From Nitrospira sp. CR1.1 (GTDB lineage: Bacteria; Nitrospirota; Nitrospiria; Nitrospirales; Nitrospiraceae): a DNA stretch of 47,843 nucleotides. A program made the position numbers and the translations under genes. The notes beneath the pieces were generated by a model that saw only the letters and a list, made by a program, of their open reading frames with translations, did no database searches and was not told the origin of the DNA. Numbering within the stretch: position 1 is the first letter of the stretch; every line of letters starts with the position of its first letter. Where the stretch lies: positions 1-47,843 of the forward strand of contig WIAF01000017.1 in NCBI GenBank assembly GCA_014055465.1. Reading direction: 5' to 3'. Of this stretch, positions 1 to 7,872 are shown piece after piece.

Positions 1-99
1 GAAGATGACTCCTGTCGAGGACTCCAACGTGGGGCTCATAGGTCTCCCTCCTGCTAGAGTGAATGGATCCCTGCATTCTAGAGGAGAGATAAACTGCGT

Positions 100-448
100 A
101 TGGTCTCGCTTCCGCTTATACTATGGCAGCGAATTTGCCAGTCGCGTCATGGATGCCTGGGCCTATCGCCACGACATTCACCTCGACTTTATTCGACCAG
201 GCAAGCCGGTCGAGAATGGGTTCATCGAGAGTTTTAATGGGCGGCTTCGCGATGAATGTCTGAATGTGGAAGTCTTCTTCACGCTTGACGGTGCGCGGGA
301 GACGTTGGCGCGGTGGCAGGCAGACTACAATCTCTGCCGCCCACACAGTGCACTGGAAGATCAGGCACCGGCAGCCTTTGCGGCGGAGTGGGCCATGACC
401 GACAATACCGCCGGCGAGTCCCCTGAATTATTGGAGACCGTCACGTGA
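100..448 (+). pseudogene. IS3-family transposase (OrfB) C-terminal fragment
   Basis: The translation from about position 100 matches the end of the DDE integrase core of IS3-type OrfB proteins: YGSEF, then [26 protein letters not shown], and a YN..RPHS.L tail. The catalytic Glu is the E of FIESFNGR. In an intact enzyme DNGSEF carries the second catalytic Asp; here it reads LYYGSEF, so that Asp is lost. The N-terminal half and OrfA are missing, and the sequence before about position 100 does not continue the protein. It is a decayed insertion-sequence remnant. Its right edge lies between this ORF and the truncated methyltransferase gene that follows, so the IS is the likely cause of that truncation. 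Confidence 0.8.
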
Positions 449-569
449 GCTATGCTAGGTTCGCATCGCCGCATAGGCGGCTTAAACCGATCACGCCCAG
501 GCCAAATCCTCAGGTCTCGATCGGTCTACATTTGCGGGGCGGGTCAAACACCGCCAGGCTCCACCTAAG

Positions 570-1235
570 AAAGAAAACATTCTGTCTAACCAACCGGGGC
601 CACCTCTGGCTCAACTTGCCGCCTTCGATCTTTACGAGCTTGCTGTCACTGGTGCCTTAGTCGAAGAAGAGGAATCCGAGGAAGAGGAAGCAAAGGGGGG
701 CAGCGAGGAATCTGAACCTGAGAAACCGCAGAAATCTAAGAAATTGAGGAAAGTAGGCGGAATGAAACGCGACATACTGTTTGTTGAGAGATGTCTAGAT
801 CTCCTTAAGCCTGGTGGCCGCATGGCAATTGTACTTCCTCAGGGCAATTTAAATAATCTAGGAACTCGTGCGCTTCGTGCCTATATGGCTGGACGCGCGC
901 GTTTGCTCGGAGTCATTGGTTTACATGTAAATTCCTTTAAACCGTTCACAGGCACTAAGACAAGTGTCGTTTTCCTTCAAAAGTGGGGAGATGATGGGGG
1001 TGAACTTCTTCAAAACTATCCTGTGTTTATGGCGACGAGTCAGCGGAGTGGGAAAAACAACAGTGGAGAATACGAATTTAAAACGGACGACAAGGGCATC
1101 CAGATAGATGAGGACGGCGTTCCCGTTACTGAGAGCGGGCGCCCCGCGGCCATCGATCATGATCTCGACGACATCGCTAATGCCTTTGTAAAGTGGGGAC
1201 AAAAAGAAGGGCTCCATTTCTTGGCTGAAAATTAG
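570..1235 (+). pseudogene. hsdM: Type I restriction-modification methyltransferase subunit (HsdM), C-terminal remnant
   Basis: The frame is open from 486 to the stop at 1235 and shows an N6-adenine methyltransferase C-terminal part: DILFVERCLDLLKPGGRMAI followed by VLPQG, and then FKPFTGTKTSVVFLQKW. These are late motifs of the HsdM catalytic domain. The SAM-binding motif and the NPPF/NPPY catalytic motif should lie upstream and are absent, because upstream sequence is IS-derived. An acidic linker (about 660-720, runs of Glu) precedes the conserved block. A TTG at 744 could restart translation but cannot restore catalysis. The stop lies 2 bp before the hsdS start, so the two were one operon. 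No hsdR is visible. Confidence 0.75.
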
Positions 1236-1237
1236 CT

Positions 1238-2617
1238 ATGGCTATTGTTGCAACAGTTGAGATCAATCAATTGCTGGACTATCGCTTTGATGCAGAGTGT
1301 TACCGGCCAGAGCTGCAAGAAGCTGAACGGCGTGTAGCGGCGCTGAAGCCCCGTACACTCGAAAGCGTAGCTACCATTTCCGATGGGAACCACGTTTCCA
1401 TCGCTGGTTATTTCCGCAGTTCGGGTGTGCGCTATCTTAAAGGCGCAGAGGTTGCGGATGCGTTCGTGGATGATGCAGAACCCACGTATATACCTCCTAG
1501 CGTCTATTCTGATATTAAGCGAGCACAGGTCTTTCCTGGTGATGTGCTGCTATCAGTTATTGGATCTGTTGGACCAGTTGCGCTCGTCACTGAGAAGTAT
1601 GATCGGTTGAGTTGTAGCTGCAAGCTGGCAATTCTCCGCCCATACGGGATAAGTGCCGCACTGCTGGTGGCCTATCTGCTTTCACCCACTGGACAGGCCC
1701 TGTTATTGCGCCGCAATCGTGGTTCGGTTCAACAGGGGGTTGTACTTCCCGATATCCGGAGCTTTCCAGTCCCGCGCTTCAGTAACGGCCTACGTATTAA
1801 AGTAGAGGAGTTAATGTCCGAGGCAGCGAAAGAGAAACGGCGTGCCGATGTGCTCTATCCAGAGGCTGAAGCAGAGTTGCTCGAACGACTGGGTTGGAAA
1901 GAATTGCAGCAACAGCCTCACGAACTGTCGTATGTAACTGACTTTAAGGAAGTGTTGAATGCAGTTCGTGCAGATGCCGAGTTTTTCGAGCCGCGGCATA
2001 AGCGGCTTTCTCATCAATTGCAAAAAGCCGGCGCATTAAGAATCAGCCAATTCTGTGAGAAGCCATCCCGAGGTGTACAGCCGCTTCTCGTCGAAAACGG
2101 GGAAATTGCTGTGGTAGACAGCAAGGCCGTGCGGCCATTGGGCGTCCAGCCTGCGCCGTCAGAGAGAACAACGCGTGCTTTCTACGCAGAACCGACGAAT
2201 GCGAAGGGGCGCGTCCGGAGTGGGGATGTATTATTGAACTCCACCGGTCGCGGTACCCTAGGGCGCGCGGCCCCTTATCAATCTACCTTACCTGCTCTAT
2301 GCGACAACCACCTAACGATTTTGCGTTCCGATCCTGATTTATGCCATTACAAATACCTCGCACTCTTTCTTAATTCTCCTGCTGGGCTGGCGCAGAGTCT
2401 CCAATTTCAGACTGGTTCTTCTGGTCAGCTTGAGATTTATCCAGAGCATATTCAGCAGTTCCAAGTCTTCCTCCCGCGTCAAGGTAACGGCAGGGTAGAC
2501 CTCGCATGGCAGCAACGCCTCGCCGCTATGGTTACAGACGCCCGAGAATTGAAGAACTCCGCACGCACTAAGCTGGATGAAGCCAAACGCTTGGTTGAAA
2601 GAGCCATAATGGCTTAG
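1238..2617 (+). CDS. hsdS: Type I restriction-modification specificity subunit (HsdS)
   Basis: A 459-residue protein with the two-half layout of HsdS. Two target-recognition domains each contain the pattern of a start strand, a glycine-rich GDVLLS/GDVLLNSTGRG turn and a LP.I..FPVP or IYPEHIQQFQVFLP end. Each is followed by a helical spacer rich in Glu, Lys and Arg (about residues 190-225 and 425-459). HsdS selects the DNA sequence methylated and cut by the HsdM2R complex. The ATG follows the hsdM stop by 2 bp. With hsdM beheaded and no hsdR in the window, it is probably an orphan that can act only with subunits made elsewhere. Confidence 0.82.
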   Translation: MAIVATVEINQLLDYRFDAECYRPELQEAERRVAALKPRTLESVATISDGNHVSIAGYFRSSGVRYLKGAEVADAFVDDAEPTYIPPSVYSDIKRAQVFPGDVLLSVIGSVGPVALVTEKYDRLSCSCKLAILRPYGISAALLVAYLLSPTGQALLLRRNRGSVQQGVVLPDIRSFPVPRFSNGLRIKVEELMSEAAKEKRRADVLYPEAEAELLERLGWKELQQQPHELSYVTDFKEVLNAVRADAEFFEPRHKRLSHQLQKAGALRISQFCEKPSRGVQPLLVENGEIAVVDSKAVRPLGVQPAPSERTTRAFYAEPTNAKGRVRSGDVLLNSTGRGTLGRAAPYQSTLPALCDNHLTILRSDPDLCHYKYLALFLNSPAGLAQSLQFQTGSSGQLEIYPEHIQQFQVFLPRQGNGRVDLAWQQRLAAMVTDARELKNSARTKLDEAKRLVERAIMA

Positions 2618-2907
2618 ACCTATTGGTGGAAGGTCAACTTACTTGGTTTTGGTTCTGGCGACCGAGAGCCCAGCCCAGCAATACTTACATGCAACAAAGA
2701 AGAATAAGGGGGTATGTGTGGCCGTAAAACCGGCATATAACAGAGCTGCTTTAGCCAGGTTTCCCGCCACTTTATATCACTGGACGAATATCGCTAAGTT
2801 GCTGTAATGGATGAAGATAGCGAAACCACGCACTAGCGTAAGACGTCTCAAAAGTGGCTCAAATCAAATCCCGGCTTTTGGCACTAGCCATCGGCATATC
2901 TCGCAAG

Positions 2908-3264
2908 TCATAGCTGTTTCTCCACCTCTCCTATGAGCCTGCCCGCAGATACCCTCAACGCTTCCGATAGCTTCAGGATCACTCTGAAAGTAGGGGACTT
3001 TAGTCCCCGTTCAAGTTGACTTATATAGGTCCGATGAACCTCCACTCTGAACGCCAGCTCCTCATGAGAAATGCCCAAACGCCTGCGCATGCGCGCAATT
3101 GCATATTCCGACGAAGTCGGCCACCGATTCCGAGAAGGCTCGAAAAAGTGGCCGACTTCGTCTCGGGATCAGTGGCCGCGTTCCGTCGGAACGGGTGGCC
3201 GACTTGCGTCGGAATCAGTGGCCGGCTTGGGTCGGAATACGCACGCAATCTCGTTACCCCCCAA
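2908..3264 (-). pseudogene. XRE-family helix-turn-helix regulator, interrupted by a MITE
   Basis: The right-hand piece (2908-3090) encodes 60 residues with a clear XRE/Cro helix-turn-helix: GISHEELAFRVEVHRTYISQ then LERGLKSPT and a hydrophobic third helix. It starts inside helix 1. Removing the MITE at 3100-3243 with one copy of its 6-bp duplication joins it in frame to a short upstream piece. That piece starts at a TTG at 3264 and gives a normal N-terminus (GGNEIARMRRRLGIS). The insertion plus duplication adds 150 bp, a multiple of three, but a stop inside the MITE on this strand breaks the frame. The ATG at 3090 could allow restart and a nearly complete DNA-binding domain. Function and target are unknown. 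Confidence 0.7.
3100..3243. mobile_element. 144-bp MITE with IS21-like multiple terminal repeats
   Basis: The element begins TGCATATTCCGAC and ends GTCGGAATACGCA, so the ends are imperfect inverted repeats that extend inward through GGCCAC and GATTCCGA. It is flanked on both sides by CGCAAT (3094-3099 and 3244-3249), a 6-bp target-site duplication. The right part holds four tandem units of 23-24 bp starting GTGGCC at 3148, 3172, 3195 and 3218. The left end holds similar units in inverse orientation. Multiple terminal repeats ending in TG/CA are typical of IS21-family transposons, where the transposase IstA binds them. No transposase is encoded, so it must have moved in trans. Confidence 0.8.
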
Positions 3265-3592
3265 ATTATCTCAGGGGTCTGCCCGCTGGCCACCATGCCA
3301 ACGATCCTACCCAGATAAATACTATCGACTACAGACTATAGTATTCACCTGCCTTACATTGCCTTCTTTTAAGGAATGAACCAAACCGAAAGGATATCTT
3401 CAGCACTCACCTTGACTCTTTTTTCTGCAACCTTGGAAGAATCGGAAGACGAATCCATGTAAATAGGCAGATCGAACGGCCTAGCCCGTCGACACAACCT
3501 TAATGAGCACGGCGACAAACACTCTTTCATTTAAAGAGATCGGAGATTGCCCAAGGCCTTGGAAGGCGAGACACCTGTGGCGAGAAAGAAGA
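3265..3592. other. Intergenic region, no supported gene
   Basis: About 330 bp upstream of both the interrupted XRE gene and a doubtful small ORF. I see no convincing coding signal, hairpin terminator or repeat here apart from the sequence before the XRE start, which probably carries its promoter. Confidence 0.4.
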
Positions 3593-3769
3593 ATGGCTGA
3601 AAATGAAGATGGTCCGCCGATTGTCGATGTCGCGGACAGTATCGTCAATGAACAAGACCGGGACAGAATGCTACAAACCGTTCAGCGCAATGCACTGCTT
3701 CATGATGATCTAAAGAAGGAAGTTAAGAAACACTGGCCATTCCAGTGGCCATTTCGAGAGAAAGTCTAA
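3593..3769 (+). CDS. Small hypothetical protein, doubtful
   Basis: A 58-residue charged ORF beginning MAENEDGPPIVDVADSIVNE and ending in an aromatic-basic tail (HWPFQWPFREKV). The internal ATG at 3593 is preferred over the longer frame start at 3503 because it is preceded by a purine-rich GAGAAAGAAG stretch, while 3503 has no ribosome-binding site. No family is recognised. It could be a short soluble helical protein or a chance ORF. Confidence 0.3.
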   Translation: MAENEDGPPIVDVADSIVNEQDRDRMLQTVQRNALLHDDLKKEVKKHWPFQWPFREKV

Positions 3770-4038
3770 GCATGTGGATTCGTCACATCGTTGAAGATTT
3801 ATACTACCTGCGCAAATATTGATCGATAGTCCATGGCGGTTAATGGGAATCTTGTTCGGGTACTATTTCTGAAGCGTCATCTGTTTCTGTATTCATACTA
3901 TTCCAACCTTCAATGATAGCCACAAAAGTTGGTCCTTATGCCGCTTGGATGTGGAAGTAGCCAGAAATAGGGTTACAGCTAGTCAAAACCGAACGTTGAT
4001 CACCTCCCCCAGTGGTTGCAACAAAGGAGTCTTCTTAA

Positions 4039-4500
4039 ATGCCCGATAACAAATGGCCCCATGCAACAGAATGGAAGAATCTTTCCATAGGATTGTACTC
4101 GCTTGCGATTCTTGTTTGGCTGGGTGCTGTGTTGATGGGGAAGGTTGTGGAATCCTTTGGAGAAATAACGTTGGGGATAACCAAAATCCTATGGGAAGGG
4201 CTATTCGGCATAAGGGAAGGAGGCGAGCTGGCCATGCTGTGGTTGCTAACGGTAGCAGTCACTCTCTATAGCCTCACTCGAACTGCCAGTTTCTTATATG
4301 AGTATTGGATGGATCGTCGGGTGGTCTATAACATCCTCAAGTGCCGAGATTTTGCGCTTGAAGGCTATGTGAAGGCAGTTCATCGGGAGACACGACATAT
4401 GAATCTACGCCTTGCTTTCGCTGAAGTTCGAGAGCGTGCAGAAAATGTACTTGTAATACTTAAAGAGATAGAAGCCGCACAACAATCGAAACATTCATAA
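4039..4500 (+). CDS. Hypothetical two-pass membrane protein
   Basis: A 153-residue protein preceded by a good ribosome-binding site (AAAGGAG, about 8 bp upstream). There are two hydrophobic segments, roughly residues 14-36 (LYSLAILVWLGAVLMGKVV) and 58-80 (LAMLWLLTVAVTLYSLT). A charged C-terminal half (residues 85-153) is probably cytosolic and helical. The ATG and coding character look genuine, but no family is recognised. It stands alone in a gene-poor part of the accessory region. Confidence 0.6.
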   Translation: MPDNKWPHATEWKNLSIGLYSLAILVWLGAVLMGKVVESFGEITLGITKILWEGLFGIREGGELAMLWLLTVAVTLYSLTRTASFLYEYWMDRRVVYNILKCRDFALEGYVKAVHRETRHMNLRLAFAEVRERAENVLVILKEIEAAQQSKHS

Positions 4501-4623
4501 GCTTGACACTACCAAACTCATTTTAAGTTCAGACGTCCTGTTATCCCGGCTTCCTGCTCATGACCGACGAAACTCCTAATTAAGCACGTAAACCAAATAT
4601 TAGCTTCAAACTGGGGTCGCATC

Positions 4624-5154
4624 CTAACTGGACCCAGCAGGATTTAAACGATGCCATGCAATCGGCCTCATGGGATCATTCCCCTTCACTGTAAATGTCT
4701 CAACAAGCCCTACTTGCCTGAGGAGTGCTATGGCTGATCTGACTCGCTGTGAATCGAGCTGATGACTTAGCCAACGAAGCAGTCGACTATGGGGAATCAT
4801 TCCATTACATTTCAAAAGAACACGCATAACAAGTAAAGCATCCCACCAGCCACGAGCATCCTCTGACATCGCGAATCTATTCTTTACAGTTCGAACCGAC
4901 GCTCCTTTCCGCAGCGGCTCCATAAGGTAGATAAGCGGCGGACAATTTCGATATATCTGAAAAACAATCGGATCTATCGCCATTTTTTCGCACACGACCT
5001 TCAAGAGGGCCTTTGACTCCTCTCGTTCAGTCCACCAATCCTCAAGGACCGAAAACAGCTCAGCAACCATTCTCTTGTCTGCCCAGTCGATTTCTTCGAT
5101 AACTTCCAACAACTCTCCCTCTTGTTCCTTATCTGCCATGGCTTGAATTCCCAT
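4624..5154 (-). CDS. Hypothetical protein with C-terminal winged-helix-like region
   Basis: A 176-residue soluble protein. The N-terminal third is acidic and helical (KEQEGELLEVIEEIDWADKR). The C-terminal part (about 100-170) has the spacing of a winged helix: a helical stretch ending MIPHSRLLRWLSHQLDSQRV, then RSAIALLRQVGLVETFTVKG. That reads like recognition helix plus wing. It may be a transcriptional or replication regulator of the neighbouring element. A second ATG at 5139 is an equally possible start. No named family is assigned. Confidence 0.5.
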   Translation of the reverse strand: MGIQAMADKEQEGELLEVIEEIDWADKRMVAELFSVLEDWWTEREESKALLKVVCEKMAIDPIVFQIYRNCPPLIYLMEPLRKGASVRTVKNRFAMSEDARGWWDALLVMRVLLKCNGMIPHSRLLRWLSHQLDSQRVRSAIALLRQVGLVETFTVKGNDPMRPIAWHRLNPAGSS

Positions 5155-5374
5155 CTGTCTTTTTCTAAATAACGGACCTCAGCATCCAAGCAATGCAACC
5201 AGCTGAGACAGCCCCTAAGCCTTTCGAAGACACTGTCTGTACTGCGTCAGAAACAGGGTACTGCTAGCGGCAATGATGAGGGCCGATACTCAGCCGAGAG
5301 CTTCTGCTTGATCGAGCATTCCAGCCTTGCGAGATTTTTACTCCGCCTGACAGGACAGCTTTCCTAGACATGCT

Positions 5375-5493
5375 ATTCACTCTTCACTATTCACCTGCCT
5401 GCTGCATCAGGAGTGAATGAGTGAATACGGTGAATGGGTGGATGAGTGAACGGGATGAACGGTGAACAGAAGGAATGGTGAATATATATATTA
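5375..5493. repeat. Iteron-like GTGAA repeat cluster next to an AT-rich stretch
   Basis: Between 5411 and 5484 the motif GTGAA (GAGTGAAT, GGTGAAT, GAGTGAAC, GGTGAAC) recurs about six times with 8-16 bp spacing. The opposite orientation (TTCACT, TTCACT, ATTCACC) occurs at 5375-5396. The cluster ends in an AT-rich run (AATATATATATTAAG, 5481-5494) just past the stop of the RepA-like ATPase gene. Repeats plus AT-rich DNA beside a replication-type ATPase are what an iteron origin looks like. Degenerate simple sequence is the alternative. Confidence 0.4.
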
Positions 5494-5496
5494 AGA

Positions 5497-6471
5497 TTAC
5501 ATGGCGGATGCATGTGCAGCTGCATAAGTCCCATCTTCCTTGCTCACTACATGTCCATCTCTAAGAAGAGCTCTGACGAGATGCTTGACGCTATCATGCG
5601 ACAACTCACAAGATGCCGCGATCTCCTTTGGACTCATTGCCCTTCCTGCCTTTTCCAAGAAGCCTACAATTGCCTTACGCTCAGGGCTCAGCATCGATTT
5701 CGAGTCAACTTTCACTGTCTTCCATTCACAAGTTTCTTCGTCGAATGAGAGATTTATTTCTTGTTCGTCAAGGTCTCTCCCAGTGACTATCAACGCGGCA
5801 TCTCGTGCACCTCGCCTCCGTGTCAGTATTGCGATGGAATCCGCTGCGCCAGTGAGTCCTGTTGAACCCAGAACCGTGTCTACAGCGTCTGATGCTTTAG
5901 CCTTGCGAGTGTGATGAATGGCCACCACCGCCAGGTGATGCTTTTGCCCAAGAGCCTGTAACATTGCTCCCAGCATTCCATCTTCTTCATATGCGTCAGC
6001 GTTTTTTACGTGTGGCGGGCGCAGACGAGCGAGCGTATCCGTGATGATCAACCGACAACGACTATGCATTTTCACCCAATCCTCCAGTAGTTCCAACCCG
6101 CCGTCCTTTAAGCGAGGCCATTCCGTTACTAGGTGCAGACTGTCCGGGGCAGGTGCGCCACCTAGAATTTTCTTCAATCGATCCTGGAGCCGTCGCCGGT
6201 TATCCTCCAAGGCTAGATAGAGCACCTCACCCGCCTCAACCTCGATCTCTCCAAACACTCTCCGCCCATTAGTAATCGCGAGCGCAATGGACAGCGCCAT
6301 CCAACTCTTGCCCAACTTCGGCTTTCCTACGAGCAGGTTAAATCCCTCAGGAATCAAGTTGGGCACAGCCCATCTCGGCTCAGGCAATTCAATACTGACA
6401 AGTGCAGACGCGGAGATAATTTTCGCGTGAGTATCCCTCCCTGCTCCTAGCGTCTCACTCACGAGGCTCAT
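5497..6471 (-). CDS. RepA-like AAA/RecA-fold ATPase with C-terminal winged helix
   Basis: About 324 residues. A RecA-like fold begins near residue 35 with PEGFNLLVGKPKLGKSWMAL, containing a Walker A of the GxxxxGKS type. It continues with EAGEVLYLALEDN (beta strand plus acidic residue), a hydrophobic LIITDTLARLR Walker B, and AIHHTRK. These are hallmarks of the RepA/AAA_25 hexameric helicase-type ATPases of plasmids, phages and integrative elements. A C-terminal winged helix (MSPKEIAASCELSHDSVKHL) probably binds DNA. The ATG at 6471 is preferred to the earlier frame start at 6519; it overlaps the small upstream gene by 17 bp. Likely role: replication or maintenance of the excised element. Confidence 0.72.
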   Translation of the reverse strand: MSLVSETLGAGRDTHAKIISASALVSIELPEPRWAVPNLIPEGFNLLVGKPKLGKSWMALSIALAITNGRRVFGEIEVEAGEVLYLALEDNRRRLQDRLKKILGGAPAPDSLHLVTEWPRLKDGGLELLEDWVKMHSRCRLIITDTLARLRPPHVKNADAYEEDGMLGAMLQALGQKHHLAVVAIHHTRKAKASDAVDTVLGSTGLTGAADSIAILTRRRGARDAALIVTGRDLDEQEINLSFDEETCEWKTVKVDSKSMLSPERKAIVGFLEKAGRAMSPKEIAASCELSHDSVKHLVRALLRDGHVVSKEDGTYAAAHASAM

Positions 6472-6607
6472 CCCGGCAGACCAGCATGTGATCAGCGGTC
6501 TCATAGGCTGCTTTGGCAAGCTCCCAATCTTCTAGATGCGGCGCAAGTGCCTGTAGGGCAAACAAGGCAAATAAGTCCCGCAATGTGAGTTCAGCAAGTG
6601 TAGGCAT
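6455..6607 (-). CDS. Small phage/element protein of 50 residues
   Basis: A short ORF beginning MPTLAELTLRDLFALFALQA and ending AKAAYETADHMLVCRDEPRE. It resembles the small conserved phage and prophage proteins with an LRDYFAAKAL...AYEIADAML pattern, whose function is unknown. The 3' end overlaps the start of the RepA-like ATPase, suggesting translational coupling. It lies between the ATPase and the AlpA-like regulator, as such genes often do in integrative elements. Confidence 0.55.
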   Translation of the reverse strand: MPTLAELTLRDLFALFALQALAPHLEDWELAKAAYETADHMLVCRDEPRE

Positions 6608-6656
6608 AATCTTCTTCCTCATTTTGTTTGTGATTCAAACTATAGGCTTTCTTTGC

Positions 6657-6875
6657 TCAGGAGCCCGCATCCATCTGTTCAACCTGATCAATTGCCCGAG
6701 CAAATCCTTTGGCAAGAATTCGATTTATCGACTCCTCGGGAATCCTCACCGCGCGTGCACCTGGCCTGACTGTATCAATGCGTTTTTCGAGAATCATTCG
6801 ACGAATAGTAGAGGCCCGAAGGCATAATTTTTCAGCCGCCTGCTGCACGGTCAGTAACCTTCCAATGTGACGCAT
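6657..6875 (-). CDS. AlpA/excisionase-like helix-turn-helix protein
   Basis: A 72-residue protein with a MerR-like helix-turn-helix (HTH_17) layout: LLTVQQAAEKLCLRASTIRR, then the MILEKRIDTVRPGARAVRIP wing and EESINRIL. Such proteins are excisionases or AlpA-type regulators that bend DNA at attachment sites or activate excision. It is divergent from the zinc-finger/integrase pair to the right and sits just upstream of the small ORF and RepA-like ATPase, so it probably controls this element's excision or replication genes. The 187-bp divergent gap should hold promoters for both directions. Confidence 0.72.
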   Translation of the reverse strand: MRHIGRLLTVQQAAEKLCLRASTIRRMILEKRIDTVRPGARAVRIPEESINRILAKGFARAIDQVEQMDAGS

Positions 6876-7074
6876 ACGCTTCCTCCCAAGTGGTTATTTG
6901 CTCATGTATGGCGTTCTATGCTACAAAGCCACTACGCATACAAGAAGATAGGATAGGCTAGTTTTTAAAAGCAATAAATCGTGATCTCTCGTTAGGGGAA
7001 AAATCACCGCAATCAGAATAGTCGCGGCTTTTCCCTCATACGAGCACTGAAATCCCCTACTCATGGAGCAAAAG

Positions 7075-7872
7075 ATGGATCCAACGACAAATGAATCTGA
7101 CCATGTGCCTTTGGAAGCGCATTCCGAATGGTCCGCCCATGCGAGACATTATGAAGAGTTAGAGAAGGCTCAATCTCGGATCGGCAGGACGCCGCTTAAG
7201 ACAATGCAATGGGCCATGGGGCTCCAAGCGATTACAGAGGAACGGCTCGCAAGTCTGTCGAAAGGAGACTTTGAAAATCTCTCCTATGAGCTCGCTCTAT
7301 TTTCAATCCTGGGGACGCGAAGACTACAACGAATCAAGGCTGGTAAGACCATTCTTATGGACGGCACATGGGGAGGAGCCAACTGGGGAGATAAGAAATC
7401 ATTTGGCGAGTCTATTCCAAACTCACGAGAAGTCAGAAATTTGTTGGTAGAACTGACCCGATTGATTGAAAACGTACTCACCTATAAAAAAGCGGACATT
7501 ACACTTGATCAAACAAAGATCGTCATATGGGTGGGAAAAGATTGTGGTGGACTCATCACCCTTTACGGACGCATTCAAGATCGATTTAAGTTTCATATCG
7601 CCCAGCTTCTAGCCGACTTCGGTTCAAGGCTCAAACGATGCGCCGCCGATGACTGTTCAAAAAGTTTTGTCTCTGTGAGAGAGAAGCAGCTTTACTGCTC
7701 AAAAAAATGTGAAAGCCGGATCACGACCCGTCGGTTAAGACACGCTCAGGCTGGCATAGAAAAACAAATCCCCGCGCCACAACCCAAACTCAATAATAAG
7801 CACCATCGGACATCTTTGCCTGATAACGTCGCAAATAAAAAAGGAGCGTCACATGGCCAGACTAGGCGGTAA
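7075..7872 (+). CDS. Hypothetical protein with C-terminal CGNR-like zinc finger
   Basis: About 265 residues. Most of the protein has no recognised fold. Near residues 195-230 there is a treble-clef-like zinc motif, LKRCAADDCSKSFVSVREKQ then LYCSKKCESR, followed by a basic helix. This fits the C-x4-C...C-x3-C zinc fingers at the C-termini of CGNR-type proteins. The ATG at 7075 is preferred over 7063 because GGAG lies 7-8 bp upstream. The gene overlaps the integrase start by 20 bp, so the two are co-transcribed. It probably binds DNA and may be an accessory or regulatory protein for the integrase. Confidence 0.6.
   Translation: MDPTTNESDHVPLEAHSEWSAHARHYEELEKAQSRIGRTPLKTMQWAMGLQAITEERLASLSKGDFENLSYELALFSILGTRRLQRIKAGKTILMDGTWGGANWGDKKSFGESIPNSREVRNLLVELTRLIENVLTYKKADITLDQTKIVIWVGKDCGGLITLYGRIQDRFKFHIAQLLADFGSRLKRCAADDCSKSFVSVREKQLYCSKKCESRITTRRLRHAQAGIEKQIPAPQPKLNNKHHRTSLPDNVANKKGASHGQTRR

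Noticed and set aside
45..95. Imperfect inverted repeat (CTCC...CTAGA...TCTAG...GGAG) as an IS terminus
   Set aside because: The arms are short with several mismatches and no target duplication can be checked at the window edge.
445..660. ORF of 71 codons between the transposase fragment and hsdM
   Set aside because: It spans the IS junction and overlaps the better supported hsdM frame; no domain or ribosome-binding site.
3148..3240. Four 23-24 bp GTGGCC units read as a CRISPR or VNTR
   Set aside because: They are contiguous without spacers, and the inverted ends plus target duplication identify them as transposon terminal repeats.
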